Source: Ancylostoma caninum | Taxonomy: Eukaryota; Nematoda; Chromadorea; Rhabditida; Ancylostomatidae | Assembly: GCA_037903475.1 (NCBI GenBank) | Contig: JBAJFG010000492.1 | Span: 1,798,001 to 1,862,000 of the forward strand | Direction of reading: 5' to 3' | DNA: 64,000 bases | Shown: positions 11,501 to 25,800 of the stretch, in pieces | How positions within the stretch are numbered: position 1 is the first letter of the stretch | Layout: every line of letters starts with the position of its first letter | Notes under the pieces: generated by a model | What the model was told of the DNA's origin: nothing | Seen by the model: only the letters and a program-made list of their open reading frames with translations | Databases searched by the model: none | Program-made: the position numbers and the translations under genes

Positions 11501-14500
11501 GCTATAGATCCAGAGAATCTTGAGAATCATAGCAGATGCCAGCACTGGTGTTGAAGAACTTCTAACAAGTTTTTTTTTTCAAAAATGAAACCAGCTAAGC
11601 AAAACATCAAGACGCTACATGCAACGCTATGAAATTTATATTTATTTCTACACGCAATACTAACAAGGGCATTCACTTAGTTACCTCGCAAGGCACGCCG
11701 AAAAAGAAGAATCAGAAACGTTGCGACATAAAAGTGTAGTCAGGGAAAACTGCAAGAAATCGTCAGAAACTGCAGCTACAATAGAAGAAGCCTTATAAGG
11801 GAGCTGCGGTGAGTTTGGGGATGATTCAGAACTTGGAACATGAAATCGATGAGTCACATTAATGAAAAAATTCCATTGTGAATCAAAATTGAGTGAGAGT
11901 GAGTCGGGAATTCCTTCCATACCATGGCATACCTTGCAAAGTTCTTGTAGAGCTTAATCTTCAAAAAAGTCCGGAAGCTAGTGGAAGATAACTTGGGGTA
12001 GAAATAAAGGTCATATCAGGAATTTACTCCGAACGGGACTTATAAAAGAAATAAAGTGAACAGAAACGTTGAAATTGTTCCACAACGGAACCTTTGAGAC
12101 CAACAGCAACGCCACCACAAATTCTGGAGAAGATCTACGGCTTAAAATTGATCTATTTTTAATGTGGATTGCTTCCTGGCAAGGCATTCAAGTGCTTTCC
12201 CTGAAGAGAAAGAAAAATTCGTCGAGGTAGACAATCCACGACGCTCGCATGTTAAATGGCTTCATCCAGGATGATTGACGTTCCCCTGGTTTCATTTCTC
12301 CATGAAAATTCGAGTTTCGCATGTAATTCGATATTCGCACACGATGCACTTTATAAACCACACGAAATGGGTTCTCAAAAGGCCGAGGTGGTCACCGAGT
12401 GTCCATGCCACTTAGCAGTTCCAGGATTTCGCCACTCAACGCTCGTCGACTGCAGTGCAAACCTCTGGGTGGTTCCCCGGGGACAGCAAACGCCCCGCAT
12501 TACTTTGACAAACCAGAATGCCGGCACATTTAGCGCCGACGCCGCAGCGTCAGCCTAAACCAACGTAAAATGATTCAGTTACGCTGAATCATCTGCTCCG
12601 AAGACGTTAAATAACGATGCCCACAGCGGCGACGACGACATTGTACACGGCCCGCATCGCTACGCTGAATCAACTCGATATTCAGCACAAATCACTATTG
12701 CTGCTACAAATGCACAATGCAGTGGACAAATGATCACTACACAATGGCTGCTGGATTTTGGCGCTGCGTCGCCGGTTACCCTTGCCGCAAAAAAAAAGCG
12801 TGACCTCAGCGTTTTTCAGTCAGGTGGATGGTTGGAATGCCAAGGGGGCGTGGCACAAAAATGGACGAGATTCTTGCACCTAGAGTTTTGATAGGTGTAG
12901 AGTTGTTGTGCACGTTTTTTGAACGCCTCTGTACTTTCGCCCTTCGAAAAATGACACGTGCAATAGCAATATCGATGAAACTTCACAGGAAACGCAAAAC
13001 ATAACTCTGCCCAAATTGCTGGGAAAACTGATGGTGTTGAGAGACGTGCACGTCACTCCAAGGAAAAAAACGAAACGCGGAAGGAACGGCCCATTCATTC
13101 TGAAAACGCCATGGGGGATTTCACTGGGATAATAATTTCCATAACATTGGTGGGCGATATTTTGCAGCATCACGATGCTAGGAAAGCTTCCGGAATTGAT
13201 GCAAAGGATAAATTGAGGCTTTATAAGTGCAACGATCCAAAAAAGTCTCAAAAACGTTACATTACTTACTTATTTATTCATCTAATACACCCCTGTAAAG
13301 GTGTGGCATCAAAAGCCGTACTATTAACTAAAATTCAACGGAGGAACTTAAAGAAGAAGGTAGTTATAGCACAGTAGCTACAATTAGTAGATAAATAAAA
13401 CTATAAACTCAACGATTCACTCGGCTTGCAGTTGAACAGAATACTTCACTTGGATGAGGAATGGAGTTAAAATACAAATTAATTAAAATAATAAATCAGG
13501 TGGATGGTTAGAAATTAGCGAATTGAAACACAGTTTAAATCAAGACAAAATTGAAGACTCCGGAGCCACAGACACGACAGTTAAATGTCACATATGCAGA
13601 ATTTTAGGCATCCAAAAAGAGAAGCGCTCAGCTTTCGTTTCGAAATGTGGTTATGTGCCCGGAATTCTCGATATCCTGACTCAGTGCACCCTCTCAGACC
13701 TTCATCTCTCCGCCAATATCTATCGTAACGGCTTCAATTGTGAAGGACTGAGCGCATAACGTAAGAATGAATTATAAACCTACCAATCCACAAAGAATTT
13801 TGCAAAAATGTGGCATTTGCATGAGAAATAGGGAAGTTTTCATGAGAAAACTTATATGGAATGATCCGTTGCAAAAACTATCTGGACCTTGAGATAGTTT
13901 TAAGAAATTCTGCATATTGAGAGACAAATTTTAAAAAATTGAAAACACTATGATAGAATAAACGACAGAAAGAAAAACGAAGAATGAAAGCAAAGCTTTG
14001 AGGAGCGCTTTTATATATTGTATCACTTCATACTTTCATTCATATCTTCTAGAAAACAAGGAGAACAAGTTTAGCAAAACTTAATTACTCTAACAAATTG
14101 CATTCCACCAAATTCACCTGGCTGCAAAGTAGCGAAACGACTTTTTAATAGCGGAACGCATAATCCCCTCCCTAACTGGCCCACAAAATCCGGAAAATGA
14201 CAGCAATCATTAGAAGAGTTCCCATAAAGGAAAAAAGCCTGACACTTCCCATCTGCGTTGTGGCGAAGGGAAGGCCTCTTTTTCAAGCAACGGAATGAAC
14301 AGATGGGCAGACGCCCTGAGATGGTTTTTTCCATCAGAAATTATTGACCTCAAAGGGATTACGAGCAGCTATATTGTTCAGGGCCAAGGCAAAGTCACAG
14401 GGAAAACTTCTAGGGAAGAGCATCAAGATGAAGCATGGCAAAAACGAGAACTCGTTCAAAACACGACGTCAACATTAGATATGCATTAATCTGAGCATCC

Positions 14501-17500
14501 GTCACATCCCAGGAATTAGATATTTCACGTCAGGATCGTAGGAAGCATGTGGCTCCTTACGAAGAAGTTAAAATCAGAGATCAGTTGCCGAGCTAAAGCG
14601 AAAAATCGCGTCATCCCTTTCGACGACCAGGAAAATTACGCGTTCGGACGCAACCGCAAAGGATATAAAGATGTTGCGGTCAGTGAAATCGACCTAGTTC
14701 GGTGATTCTTTGTAACGCCACTTCTACTGCTATTTATCACGTGCTACAAGGAATTTCCCCTGATTGTTCACGGTTTTCATAATAGGGACAGGAACTACGG
14801 TCACCTACGATGGGTCAGATTCGATTATCAAATCAGGCGCTTTGGCTGGCGTGGAATTTCTGAAGAGATCGGTTAGTAAAAACTCGGAACCAACGCAAGA
14901 GTCAACAACATGCGACCAAACGGGTCAAAATGCCGACACATCAACGAATTTCGCGCATAAACACTATGACGTTATGATATTGGGAAGTTTAGGGACTAGG
15001 AAAAACACCAAGTGTGGGAGTGAGACAGTTCATGCGTTAAGCGATGAAGTGTCGACGGTAATAACGAGCTAAACGACCATCACAACCGACACCTGGCCCC
15101 ATGTAGCATAACTACAGTCGACGCATTTGCACTGATGTGAATCCATATGTGAAGAAATTCCGGGCGTCGCCAGTGATGAATTGTCGTTCTTTCCGGAACG
15201 GCACCTGCGCATCACGTGTGTGACTCAGAGCCGACGCGCAGGCGAACAATTCCGCCCCATTATGGTTAGCCACAATGTGGGAAGAAGATGATCACCAGGG
15301 GTGGGGGAGGGGGACACGGGACTGAGGTCACGTCACAAAATGACGCATAAGTTTGCAAGACGTGAACTGAGTGACGATTGAGACGGATGAGGCAGGTGAG
15401 ACGCTGGGAGAAAAAATTCCATTTGCGTTCTCTCAGGTGTGAAAAACAACATGCGCTTCGAGGCCGCACGAATCTGGTTCGCCCCGCGGATAATTGCAGC
15501 CGAGGACAGCGCCTCGTACGAGGTGCAGCAGCACAACTCGAACGAGGTATCCATACGTACAAGCGTATTTCTCCCTTGAGGAGCAGACCACGAAATTTGC
15601 ATAAACCCATTGCATCTGAAGCAGCGCAGGAAATCCTGAATTTTAACACGTCTCCCTGCCTTGGATGCTGCAAGAAAAGATCCAGGAACAAGGGACAGGG
15701 GTAAAAATATCCAAGAAGAAGGGGCAGGGGTACGACCGCAACATTGAATCCAACGGAACGCGACTACGCATGCCTCGAACAACATTACTGATAGCGCAGG
15801 GAATAGTGATAAGATGCTGTAGGTGGTATGTGGCAATGGCATTGGAGGAAGCGGCTAGTGACCATCGTTAACGGACACCGGAAATATGCACGTGCACTGT
15901 ACGAAAATCACATACTTGAAACTGAGAGGACGAACTGAGAAAAGAGAAAATTTTTGAATGCAACGAAAACTGGAGGCAAAAATTGATTAAACTCACACAG
16001 TTCAATTTACAAGAATATTCTGAGCTTTGTGGCTTTTTCTTCGTCCGTTCGAATGTTTCGTATAATTTATTTACTTCTCTGGTATGAATATGTCAAAACA
16101 CCACTTTAATTGTACGTGATTGTGAATTTTCCTCGACAACCTTTCCAATAATAAGGAAAACAACGGTGAGAGAGTTACGAGAAGAAGATCCCAAATTATG
16201 AGGCTTAATCTCAAGAGATGAGCCAGAAATCTGGAATGGCGGAAGCACGAAGGTCCCAGGCAAACTGAAGTTAGGGAATATTCATGAGGCGTTCCTCCAT
16301 TCAGACTTCCCTCATCTGGAATGCACTGCACGATTAGGGTGTTTGGAACAAAAACTGCCGGTCAATCCAAACAACAGTTTAGGATCAGCGGTGTATTACA
16401 CGAATCGCGGGCGCGATTGACCCGATGTCACGCCAAAAATTAATCTCTAGTACTGTTCAGATAAAACATTTCCGAGCACGCTTCTCTGTCAATTACATAT
16501 CGTATCTTATTTCGTGCTCCTTTGCGCTCACTATTTGGGAATGAGCGATCAAAATTGAAGAGCATAGTTTCCGAATTAATTCCATAAATTTTTACCCTGC
16601 GGTCACTTCACTCAGAAGAACACGTCAAGATAATGATAATGAAATTCAAGGTCATAAACTTCACTATTAACTTCCGCCTAGTAATTGCTTACTCGTCAGA
16701 AACTACTTACAATCGGCTCCCCTTAAAACTGCTCCTCTCTTCCTCTTAATGGAAAACAGAAACTGAAGAGTAAAACTAACAAAAAACACTAGCTCGAATG
16801 TACATCCACCATCGTCTTGAGAGTTTCCAGAAATTCAAATAATTTGCACGAACCGGTCGGCGTCCTCTAAGAATTGATTACGGGAAACGTTTGCCACCAT
16901 TGGCAACAAATCGCGTTACTCCCAAGACCTCCAGAAGTTTCCATGGATACAACGAAGCGAATGCAGTCAGAACCCAACAGCAAAGCAGGAACACAAAATC
17001 GAAGGTCATAATCATCAGTGTAAGAACGTGTACGTAACTGGCGCAGGAATGCGTATGGAAATGAGGATTTGGCCACGAAGCGTGAAGACAAGAATTGCGG
17101 CAACCATGCGTGTCGTGAACAGGCCGCTGATTGCGACAGACAGACGATACAAATTGAATCAAAAATAATTTATCGTCGAACGTCGCCTAATGAATACACG
17201 ATAATGTATACGACGTTCGGCCGGACGATGAGTTAAATCTGACATGTCAGTCGGGTGCGTCGAGCCGGCGAGGATTTACGACCAACGAAACGACTCAAAC
17301 GACAAAGTCTGCTAGCTGGCAAGAAGGTGAGCAGAGCGATTTCACCGTCTGCAAGCGGCTGTGTTGCGAAGCACAGCGAAATGAGTCGAATTCGAGGGTC
17401 GAACCTCGATGATAGTAACGTAGGCGATCGATCGAGACGGACGCAACCAGAATCGGAGGGGCGAGGGACCGCCCACGCCGACCCCCGGCCCTCTCTTTGC

Positions 17501-20500
17501 ACATAACGCGCTTTCCGCCCGCACTCACGCTATGTAATTGTTTGCTCTGAACGGGAGGTAGAGGAAGCGGACACCTGGCAAATAGGCAAACCCGGCCGCA
17601 CTTCCACGCTCTCGCTATCAGCTGGGATCAGAACTCTACACGGACACCACTTTGTGGACCAGGCGCAAGCCACCGTGGTGGCATTCATCGCAGGGCGGAA
17701 ATGGACTTCGCCGCTGTGTGGTCTGGTGAACTCGTACGTGCTCACTAAAAGCACAATAAAGCTAGCTCATATCCTCTTCAAAAAGGGTAGAAGCGGTGCG
17801 GGGAATGCGGAATGTGGGGAAGTTATCCAGCATATTCCTGGAATTCGCTGCCACTTCTCGCGGGGCAACTTTTGCCTACTGCAATCCATTTGCCAACGTT
17901 TTTATGCGATTGCAACCACATACAAAACGTGGAGAGTCTCTTCTAGGAGCAGATTCCAGACCAAATTGCGGTGAAACTGAACAAAAAAGCTGAACACGTA
18001 CAGGGAACATTACCAAACCCGAATCGCAGCGATTACTTTGTGCTTAGCGGTGTTGCAGCCGTTAAAAAATCCGTCTTCCACCTGGTTGCGCAATCGCTGC
18101 GCTCCTTGCTTCTTGAAACTCAGGGAGCGGAAATGGGATTGGAATTTACAAACGAACCAGGAAATGTTCAGAGCCATCAGCACATCCAGAATGAACGAGT
18201 TTCCCTGACAAAATCTGACATATCTTGCCATCCAGCTATCTCATATTTGTTATGGTTCACTAAGGCAACTCGTTAGAATGAACTCTAGCAATTTTCACCT
18301 GGACAAACACTCCGCTTCAAGAATGATAAGAGCATAACCTCCCGGTAACGTCCAGGAATCCCATCTCAAGCCGCTAAATCGGTTTGCATTTAATGTGGAA
18401 CCTAAGCGACTGTGCGATGACCGTCAGAATCAATGTCATGATCGAAGCGGAAATTTCCATTCAACGGAGACCATAACAGTTGCAGTAGCACGTGTGTGGG
18501 TGCGAGCGAGCGTTAACTTTATCGAACACGTAAAAAACGCATACGACGTGCTGCGACACAGTCTATTTGTCCTTGCCTTTCGACACGGGTTTTTTGGCCG
18601 AAAAACAAAAACACTCAGGATGCGCCCAAAATAAGTACGAAGGTCGCTGACTACTACGATTCGCGCGAGCAGTGAGGAATGAGGCTGGCCGGCTCTTGTG
18701 CGCAAGTGAGCAGCAGCGGCTCGTGAATAAGTGAGGAAAACAGGAGGTGGAGTGGTGTGTGTATGCTCCTGCTTGACATCCATTATTCACGAAATGCTCA
18801 CGATCAAAGCGGGAGAATTCGCCGAGCTGGGGGGAACGTGGCGCAGACGGCTGACACTGCTCTCTGGACGCAATTCGCCAAGGAATCTTGCAGGAGTTCG
18901 AGGTCGCCACCACGTTTCCAGTGTGCACACTTTTGATTAATCGAACCTGACAACGTTTTGACCACAACATCGTCAACCTGGTGTGAGACTCGTTAGCACG
19001 GACGATATCGATCCGTTACTAGTATAACCTCTACGCATAGTAAATGTTGTCGGAGTGCACATGACGCCGCGTATTGTCCGTCAATTCGCTCAGCGCGCAT
19101 CTTCTTTTGGAGGTCATGGAGGGATTTGGGGACAACCATTGACGTTGCTGCGAGCAAAAGCTCTTGAGGGAGGAGGAGAGGTTGACGGTGTGTGCATGTG
19201 GGCATTCAAGGCGTTATTCCTGATAGCGCTCAAAGGTCAAGGAAGAAAGGAGCACGGTAGAAGGGCCAAAGGCTTACTGGAGGAGCTGAAGAATTCAGAG
19301 GCAAAAACAGAAAAAATATCAAGGTTTTCTGTGTGGAGACGACCCTCAAGTATCTTCTTTAGCAGATGTTGCCCTTCCGCTGCCCGAAGCAATCAAAATT
19401 TCACATCCACACGTGACAGACGACAAGGAAAAAGCAGATATGCACATAACTATGCAGCCCTGAGCCGCAAAAACTGCAGCGGCAGCGTCAGCACAACAAA
19501 CACAACGGAGGCAGGGAATTTATGAATACCTCATGCCAAGTCGAAGAGCCCGTCCGCCAACAGGCAACAAATGATAGTGAGAAGACATGGATCCGTGCGG
19601 CGAATGTGTAGAATCCCCTATCCCCCACGAAATTGCCAAGAAGCCCACGTGTTGACCTCGTAGGACATAAATGTTACATATGAACGGTGATAGGCCAGAG
19701 ATGAGAACTTGATAGTGGCGAGAGTCGCGCTATGATGGAAGGGCTGCGGTTGCGACGAAGGAGGGAACGTGAGAAAGACGGTGAATCGCGAAGGAGCCAG
19801 AGATATTCAGCGCGGGCCAGAGAGTACGCTCGCGCCGAGGCCGCCCGACCACTACGACGCAGATTAAGGAGTCATGCCGGAGGAAAGAGTGCAGATGGCG
19901 GCGGAGAATGGAAACCAGAAGATGACGACGAGACAGCGGGCGAAGCGTGGAGCGCCCCACGCACACCCCACCGGGGAGGCGGTACCTCCCAACCACCGCC
20001 GGGGTCGCTCAGGGTGGTGGGAGGCGGAATGCAAATATATCGAGTAAAGTGCGGGTTACGCTCCGTTTTGGTTATGCACGACGGGGACATGCACGTCGTC
20101 TGTTCGAGTTCCCATCAGATGGATTCACGCCATCGGCGCGCTAATGAGGCTAGAAATACGACCCCACCCCTTTCCGACAAGCCGGACCATCAGCCACGCC
20201 CCGCTTGCAACCTACGCGGGGATTGTGGATTCGATCAGCAAGCTACAGATTTGCTTCATTTGCGGGAATTTTTAGGTGGAAATTTTTTCCAAAAAGGGAT
20301 AATCTTCAGTGCTTGAGGTTGAACTGTGCGTATTGAGATAATCAAGAATGAATCAAAAATGATGAATGCAGCAAGAAAGGCAAGAAAGAAAGCCACTGAA
20401 TTCGGCGCATTTTCGGCAGACATGAATTCATGCTACAATGTCTTTTATCTCTATGTTGACACTAATACTGAGGGGAGTGTAATGCCGAAAATTTTGTTCA

Positions 20501-20640
20501 AGGATGCCGGTATCCATAAATATTCTGTTCGAGGAGTTAGGAGTATGCTGAGGAGTTAGTTTACCTTAATCCGACAAAGGAGAAAAATGAAGATCTCCAT
20601 TAGGAAATAGAGACAATATCAGAACAATTTAGCAATTAAC
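8592..20640. other. Long stretch without supported genes
   Basis: No open frame here shows a recognisable domain. The texture alternates between AT-rich DNA and GC- and CpG-rich blocks at about 10.50-10.87, 12.36-12.80, 15.18-15.88, 17.22-17.76, 18.40-19.50 and 19.73-20.25 kb. Small local patterns include a (CAGT)n run near 10.84 kb, tandem AACGCACAAA units near 11.03 kb and a short hairpin near 12.57 kb (ATGATTCAG and its complement). Genes made of very small exons cannot be excluded by reading alone. Confidence 0.45.
19732..20260. other. Strongly CpG-rich block with a 194-codon open frame
   Basis: The plus strand is open from 19732 to 20316. The frame begins with an Arg/Glu-rich stretch (RRRREREKDGESRR) and later becomes Gly/Pro-rich. 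No domain is recognised, the open frame coincides exactly with the GC peak, and the minus strand is open too. I therefore treat it as a regulatory-type GC block rather than a gene. A lineage-specific protein remains possible. Confidence 0.35.
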
Positions 20641-21631
20641 AAAAAGGCTATTCTTCCAGGGTGTTCCCAAATTATGGATACTTTTGTCCAGGTGGAGTCT
20701 TGTTGTCTCTTCAGCACCTTCAAGTTATTATTACACTTCTTATTACATTTATTGCATGTACATAAATTATAAATTCATCATGTTTATTACTGCTATACTT
20801 ACAATTCTATTATGCTAGTAAACTAGGATACTCGCTTAACTACAACCGCTTGATAGTGACACCTTATACAAAACTACATACGTACAACGCAAAACTCCAG
20901 CTTTCGTAGTCGTAGCTCTCGCCATTGCTAAACTAGGCTAATCCCTCTAAAGGGTACGACCCCTTAGAAAAAGTTTTGGAGGATGAAATTGGTCCCTACT
21001 ATGTAAGCATTCTTAATTTGCGAGTAATCCAGGCTATTTGTCAGCCTAAATCCAAGAAGAGGACGCATTTTTGTCGCGGCTATACGGATCTCAACCTATA
21101 GAAGGGAATAGCTCTGTGGAAAAAAAAAGGAAAAAAAGGAAGATGAAGGCATGAAAAGAGAAATGGCACATTACTAATACTGGTCCAATTGTCTGCAGTT
21201 CATCCAAATGCCAGTAGAGGTGACTGGAAAGCGATCCTCGAAGTTTTTCCCTACCTAGTACCCACTCGGTTTTTCCTCGATAATTTTCGAGCAAAAGAAT
21301 TCGGGAGAAAGGGCCCCTGAATTCCATACAACTAGTCAAGAGATGCCAGTAAGCATTTTCTCAGGAACATTTGATGCATGTTGTCACCTGTTCCCTATAA
21401 AAAAGGCGTGGCTGTCGGTATTTAGGTGGGTTACGTATAACCCTTCCAAAAGAAAAGCTTGACTGATTGTCCCGGACAACATAACCTCCAGTGAAGACAA
21501 GCAATTGATCTAACAGCGAGCATTTATAACCATTAACATAGAAGATTTGTGGATTAAACCAGTGTGAACAGTGTTTCTGGCTTTCCTCTTATTATACACA
21601 AAAATATATCATACCTTCTTAAAAAGTATCA

Positions 21632-22845
21632 GGTTGTTGCGAAAATAATTGCCGTTTCAGGGTGTGCTCAACTAAACTTTCTCTTCTACCCAAGTTGAGC
21701 AACTTTAGCCCAGCTTATGCTACCCTCTTTAGAGCTTTGCTTCCTCTCTCGAATGCTGTTCGAACATCCTGGCTAGCTCCTTCCTGAGGATTTTCATGAA
21801 GTCGCCAACAAATGATGAGCCGAAGCGATTTTCGGGTGATCATGGTTGATGACTTCAAACTCGATCACTCTTTGTGGGGGGTAGGCAGTAATCTTGCGTT
21901 TGCTTTGGCTTGAAATCGCCTTCCTAAAATACAGTGAGCTTGGGGTGCGCATAGTTCTTTTCCTACTATTTTAAATTTAAATGCAAGCATGGTCGTGGTC
22001 ACGGAATGTCGCTGGACGTTCAGGCGTTGAGGACAGCCGTGGAGTCTAAACCGGATCTTACCATCTGGATGATAAGAGCAGGGGTGGTCGCCACTATACT
22101 ACAGTTTCAATACATCTCACTTCAATCAACAGGGCACGAAAGGTGCGGACGTGAATCCCACACGATCTGATTGACTACCAGTGTCTGACCCTGGTGTGAC
22201 ATCTTTTCTAACTCAATTTTTTCGTCCCAAAACGACTGATTTTAAGACCATGTAATTACTGTTCATGAAGCTGGGTTCCTGTACGATAACAAAAAATGCG
22301 AATGGATACGGGTGGATACGATTTCCCACATCTAATTTTTCCCAAGCCAGATCTTCTCTAAAGGGAGGTTGTCAAACGTCTACAGCAGAGTCCTAGTATT
22401 GTAATTTCGAGTTGAGATCCGCAAATCCGTTATAGATGCGGTCGGCAGTGGCGAACAATACTGGTTTTCGCTTGCTCCAGGGTAGCATTGAGCCACACAT
22501 TCTAGAACTCACCCGGGAAAAACTGATGCAGTAAAGCATCGAGGTTCTCACTCAATGCCCTCATTCCTGAGACCATTACCCTATCGCATATCATTTCTTC
22601 GAGCTCCAGATACAATCCTGACAGCAGCAGATTGCTGATCTGGAGCATGCTGAAATCGCCTTTCAAAGGTTTGCGGATTTTTGTGATCTCAGTTTTTGTT
22701 GTAGAGGCGTGAATTCCTTCCTGGATTGTCGGGGAGGATCTACCAAATTGAACGACTGCTAAACTTATGAAAAAAGAGGTGTTTGAGCCGAGTTACAACA
22801 CTTTGAACTGAAGGGTCCATTTCGGCAATTAATTTCGCACCAACC
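21632..22845. mobile_element. Decayed mariner element (about 1.2 kb)
   Basis: The left end reads AGGTTGTTGCGAAAATAATT. The right end, reverse-complemented, reads TTAGGTTGGTGCGAAATTAA. This is the classic mariner terminus type (TTAGGTTGGTGCAAAAGTAATT family). The spacing of about 1.2 kb is the normal length of a mariner. A TA flanks the right end; the left one has mutated to CA. I could not read a transposase through the stops and frameshifts, so the copy is old. Confidence 0.75.
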
Positions 22846-22847
22846 TA

Positions 22848-25800
22848 ATAGTTAATTAGGATTTTTGTTTATTTCTTTATTATCAGTTCTGAATTGTCTT
22901 TCAGCATTATTTCTGTTTGCACTTTACAGTTTTTGCTTTATAAGGTGCAGAGCAGCTTGCACATTGTTCCAGGCTGCCGCAGCTACAGAGGCCATTTGAC
23001 ACTGTCCATTAAAAACATTAGTGACAGCCCTAATGAGCTATGTATGCATATTGGATGAATTCAAATAAAGTTCTACGGTACATAGAAATCCGAATGTCAC
23101 TCCTAACTCGTCCTAGTAAAGCGAATGAACTCTGAAATGGAGGGGTAGTATTTTCGATGTGATTTGACTTATGGTATTCCTGCTTTAAACAACTACGACT
23201 GTCCTTCAACTTGTAGTTGTACAGACTTCGATAAATCCCTTGCTCCCCTATTTTCCGAATCAGAAAAAACTTTCATGTTCCTGCACTACTATTCGTTGGT
23301 ATAAGCAGAAATCGTAGTGCTGGAAGCAATAATTCTGCTAGCAAAATAGTTGTAGTGAGCTTGGACAACTTACATGAATGTCTGGATCAGCGGAAATACA
23401 TATGTAGCCAGTTTTGAAAACGACATTATTTGAATCGCGTGGTAACTCCAGAAACCCTCTTTGGTTTCTCTTAGACTCCGAGTAAATTCCATTTGTTTTG
23501 CTGTGGCACCCTTCTTGAAAGTTTACAAAAGTGTTCTGATGCAGATTGACCAGCAGAGGAACCGATGTTTAAGGTGCTTGCATAGTAGCACAAAATGTTT
23601 CTCTTCAAATGACCACTATCCGAAAAAAAGTGAAATTTGAGCGAGTGGAGATAGAGAATTCGAGTTAGGCATGGGAAATCCTTTCCCTCGGACATCCAAA
23701 TTTTCTGATTTCTCCCGAATTCCAGTATTCGCTTTGCCTTATAGTTGGTGCCCTGGGAATTAACTCTAGCCTTCTATTTAATGTTTAAAAGTGTACGAAC
23801 CTTCAGTGCACACTGTTGTCCATCGCAGATACACCAAATCTTGCAAAGTTGAATGCGCGAGTAATGAATTTATAAGATATGTTCAGGATCGTGCAAAATA
23901 TTAGGATATAAATTCACATAAGTATCCTGAAGCCATCCTGAATGAATAAAAAACCGAATATTCGAGAAAAGATAGGAAGGGCCGTGTGGTTTTCTCTTTT
24001 TTGAATATGATCACGTCCCCACTAGGAGTCGTTGCATTTCTTCAGTTAGGAAAGCTTCCTGCTGAAGCGTTGCAACTGTATGACCTAATTACAGGTAAAT
24101 CAGAAAATGTAGCAGACTATCATTCTTTGCAGAGCGTAAAAGCCCATCCAGAAAGGGAGCAATCCGGCTATAAGTAGCTCCTAATTACGAACAGTTGCGA
24201 AGAGGTAGTTACGAAAATGACGGTGGCTTCGTAGCTTTCTTCAAAGGGGCAATTCTGTGTTTTGATGCACAAACGTGCAATATGTGCATTAAACGGCAAG
24301 CACCCAACTTGTGCCTTTTTACTACTATAAACTGTGACTGAATAATGCGCTAGGCAACGATCGATCAACTCAAAATTCCAAAACTCGATTCCGAACAATT
24401 CTACAGTTCCGATTTTTGAGGAAGAGGAGGCAATACGATCCTCTCAGAATGTTAAGGAGGCATCTAAGTGTCTCTCCCTTTTTTGAGCCTTTGAACTCTT
24501 CAGATCTAGGCCTGCATGAATAATTAAAAGAACTGAGTTATTCGATTTTTATTCGATCCTAAGTATAGCTGCCACTTAAGCGACGCATAGCTCAACACAT
24601 TTTTTCCCTAAGATCTATTATCTAAGATTTTTCTCATCGGCTATCGTCTCCACTGAAATGCAACATTCAGGGTGACTGAAAACACACTCAGATGAATAGA
24701 ATTGATTGCGTTTAAGGATTCCTTCCTGAAGAGGGTACATAGTGCAGATGTTGAAATGCTATGGCACTAGTAACGTAGTGGCTGTGTTTCGAACTTTTCA
24801 GCGTCAGCTGGGCAACAACATCTACTTATTATCATAGAGGGCTTTACTTTATTATGAAATATTAAGGGTAACCGTTGTCTGGATGACACCTCAAACACAC
24901 CTAACTTCTTGGTGTGGCTTCTGCTGGAGTAGTGGACCTACCGAATTCAGAGCAAAAGTTTGGTTTCCCAAAAAACAGGTCTCTCAGAACTCTGTCACAA
25001 AAAAGAATGCCAGTTCGGTCAGCTAGAATTGCACAGTGTACAGCTTCCGATTGCCGATGTTCCTGTTGATGGAGAATATTTTGGAAATTGTCCACTAATT
25101 ATTAGTTACTGAAGGTTCACAAGCGGCTGATAAAATTTGGGCCTATGATCTCTTATTATACGATCCTAGCACTGAAGTGTCGCTGCATGGGTAATTTTCG
25201 GCCACCCCGTAGAAAATATGCAGCAGTGAGTTGTTTGGGCATTTGCGATCGCTGCAACGATTTTGCAGAATCCATCCGTCGAGCCCGAAAGTAAGCGATT
25301 CGGCATGCCGTTGTATCAGCATGTACTTGACGGAGGTTCTTGACCGGTCTCAGAGATGAACACCGGCGATGAAAAAGCAAATCGTTCAATGATGAGAGAC
25401 GTGGTGTGTATTTGCATGCGCGATCAAGACAAGTAGGTTTTTAGCGGCGCGAAAAACCACTGTGTACAACGCAACATCGAGCAGAAAAGGAGCATGCACG
25501 GCTGACGTCGACAAGGTGCACGAAATTGAGCTGACAGACCGCAGCAGACATAGCAAAAATTATGATTGACAGCGATGTTTGCTAAAACCACGTGACTTAA
25601 ATTCATGAGCGCTCATTTGGGAAAGTGCACCACACAAAGGAAAAGACTGGACAATGTACGTACCCTTGTAGTTCGTGATACCTTACCATTCTGCATTATA
25701 CTTTCTCCTCTGTATAGTCGTTTAAACGATGTAGTAACTATGTAACTACATAGTAACGCAGCACTTAGTAAACTGCGTAGTAACTAGTCAGTGGCATTAG

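Noticed and set aside
15266..15842. 141- and 169-codon minus-strand ORFs
   Set aside because: Overlapping frames on both strands in GC-rich DNA with no recognisable protein features or splice sites.
19732..20316. 194-codon plus-strand ORF
   Set aside because: Coincides with a CpG-rich block, is open on both strands, is low in complexity at its start and has no domain. Kept as a GC block.
20657..20690. CAGGGTGTTCCCAAATTATG, resembling a Tc1/mariner end
   Set aside because: No matching inverted end was found within several kilobases.
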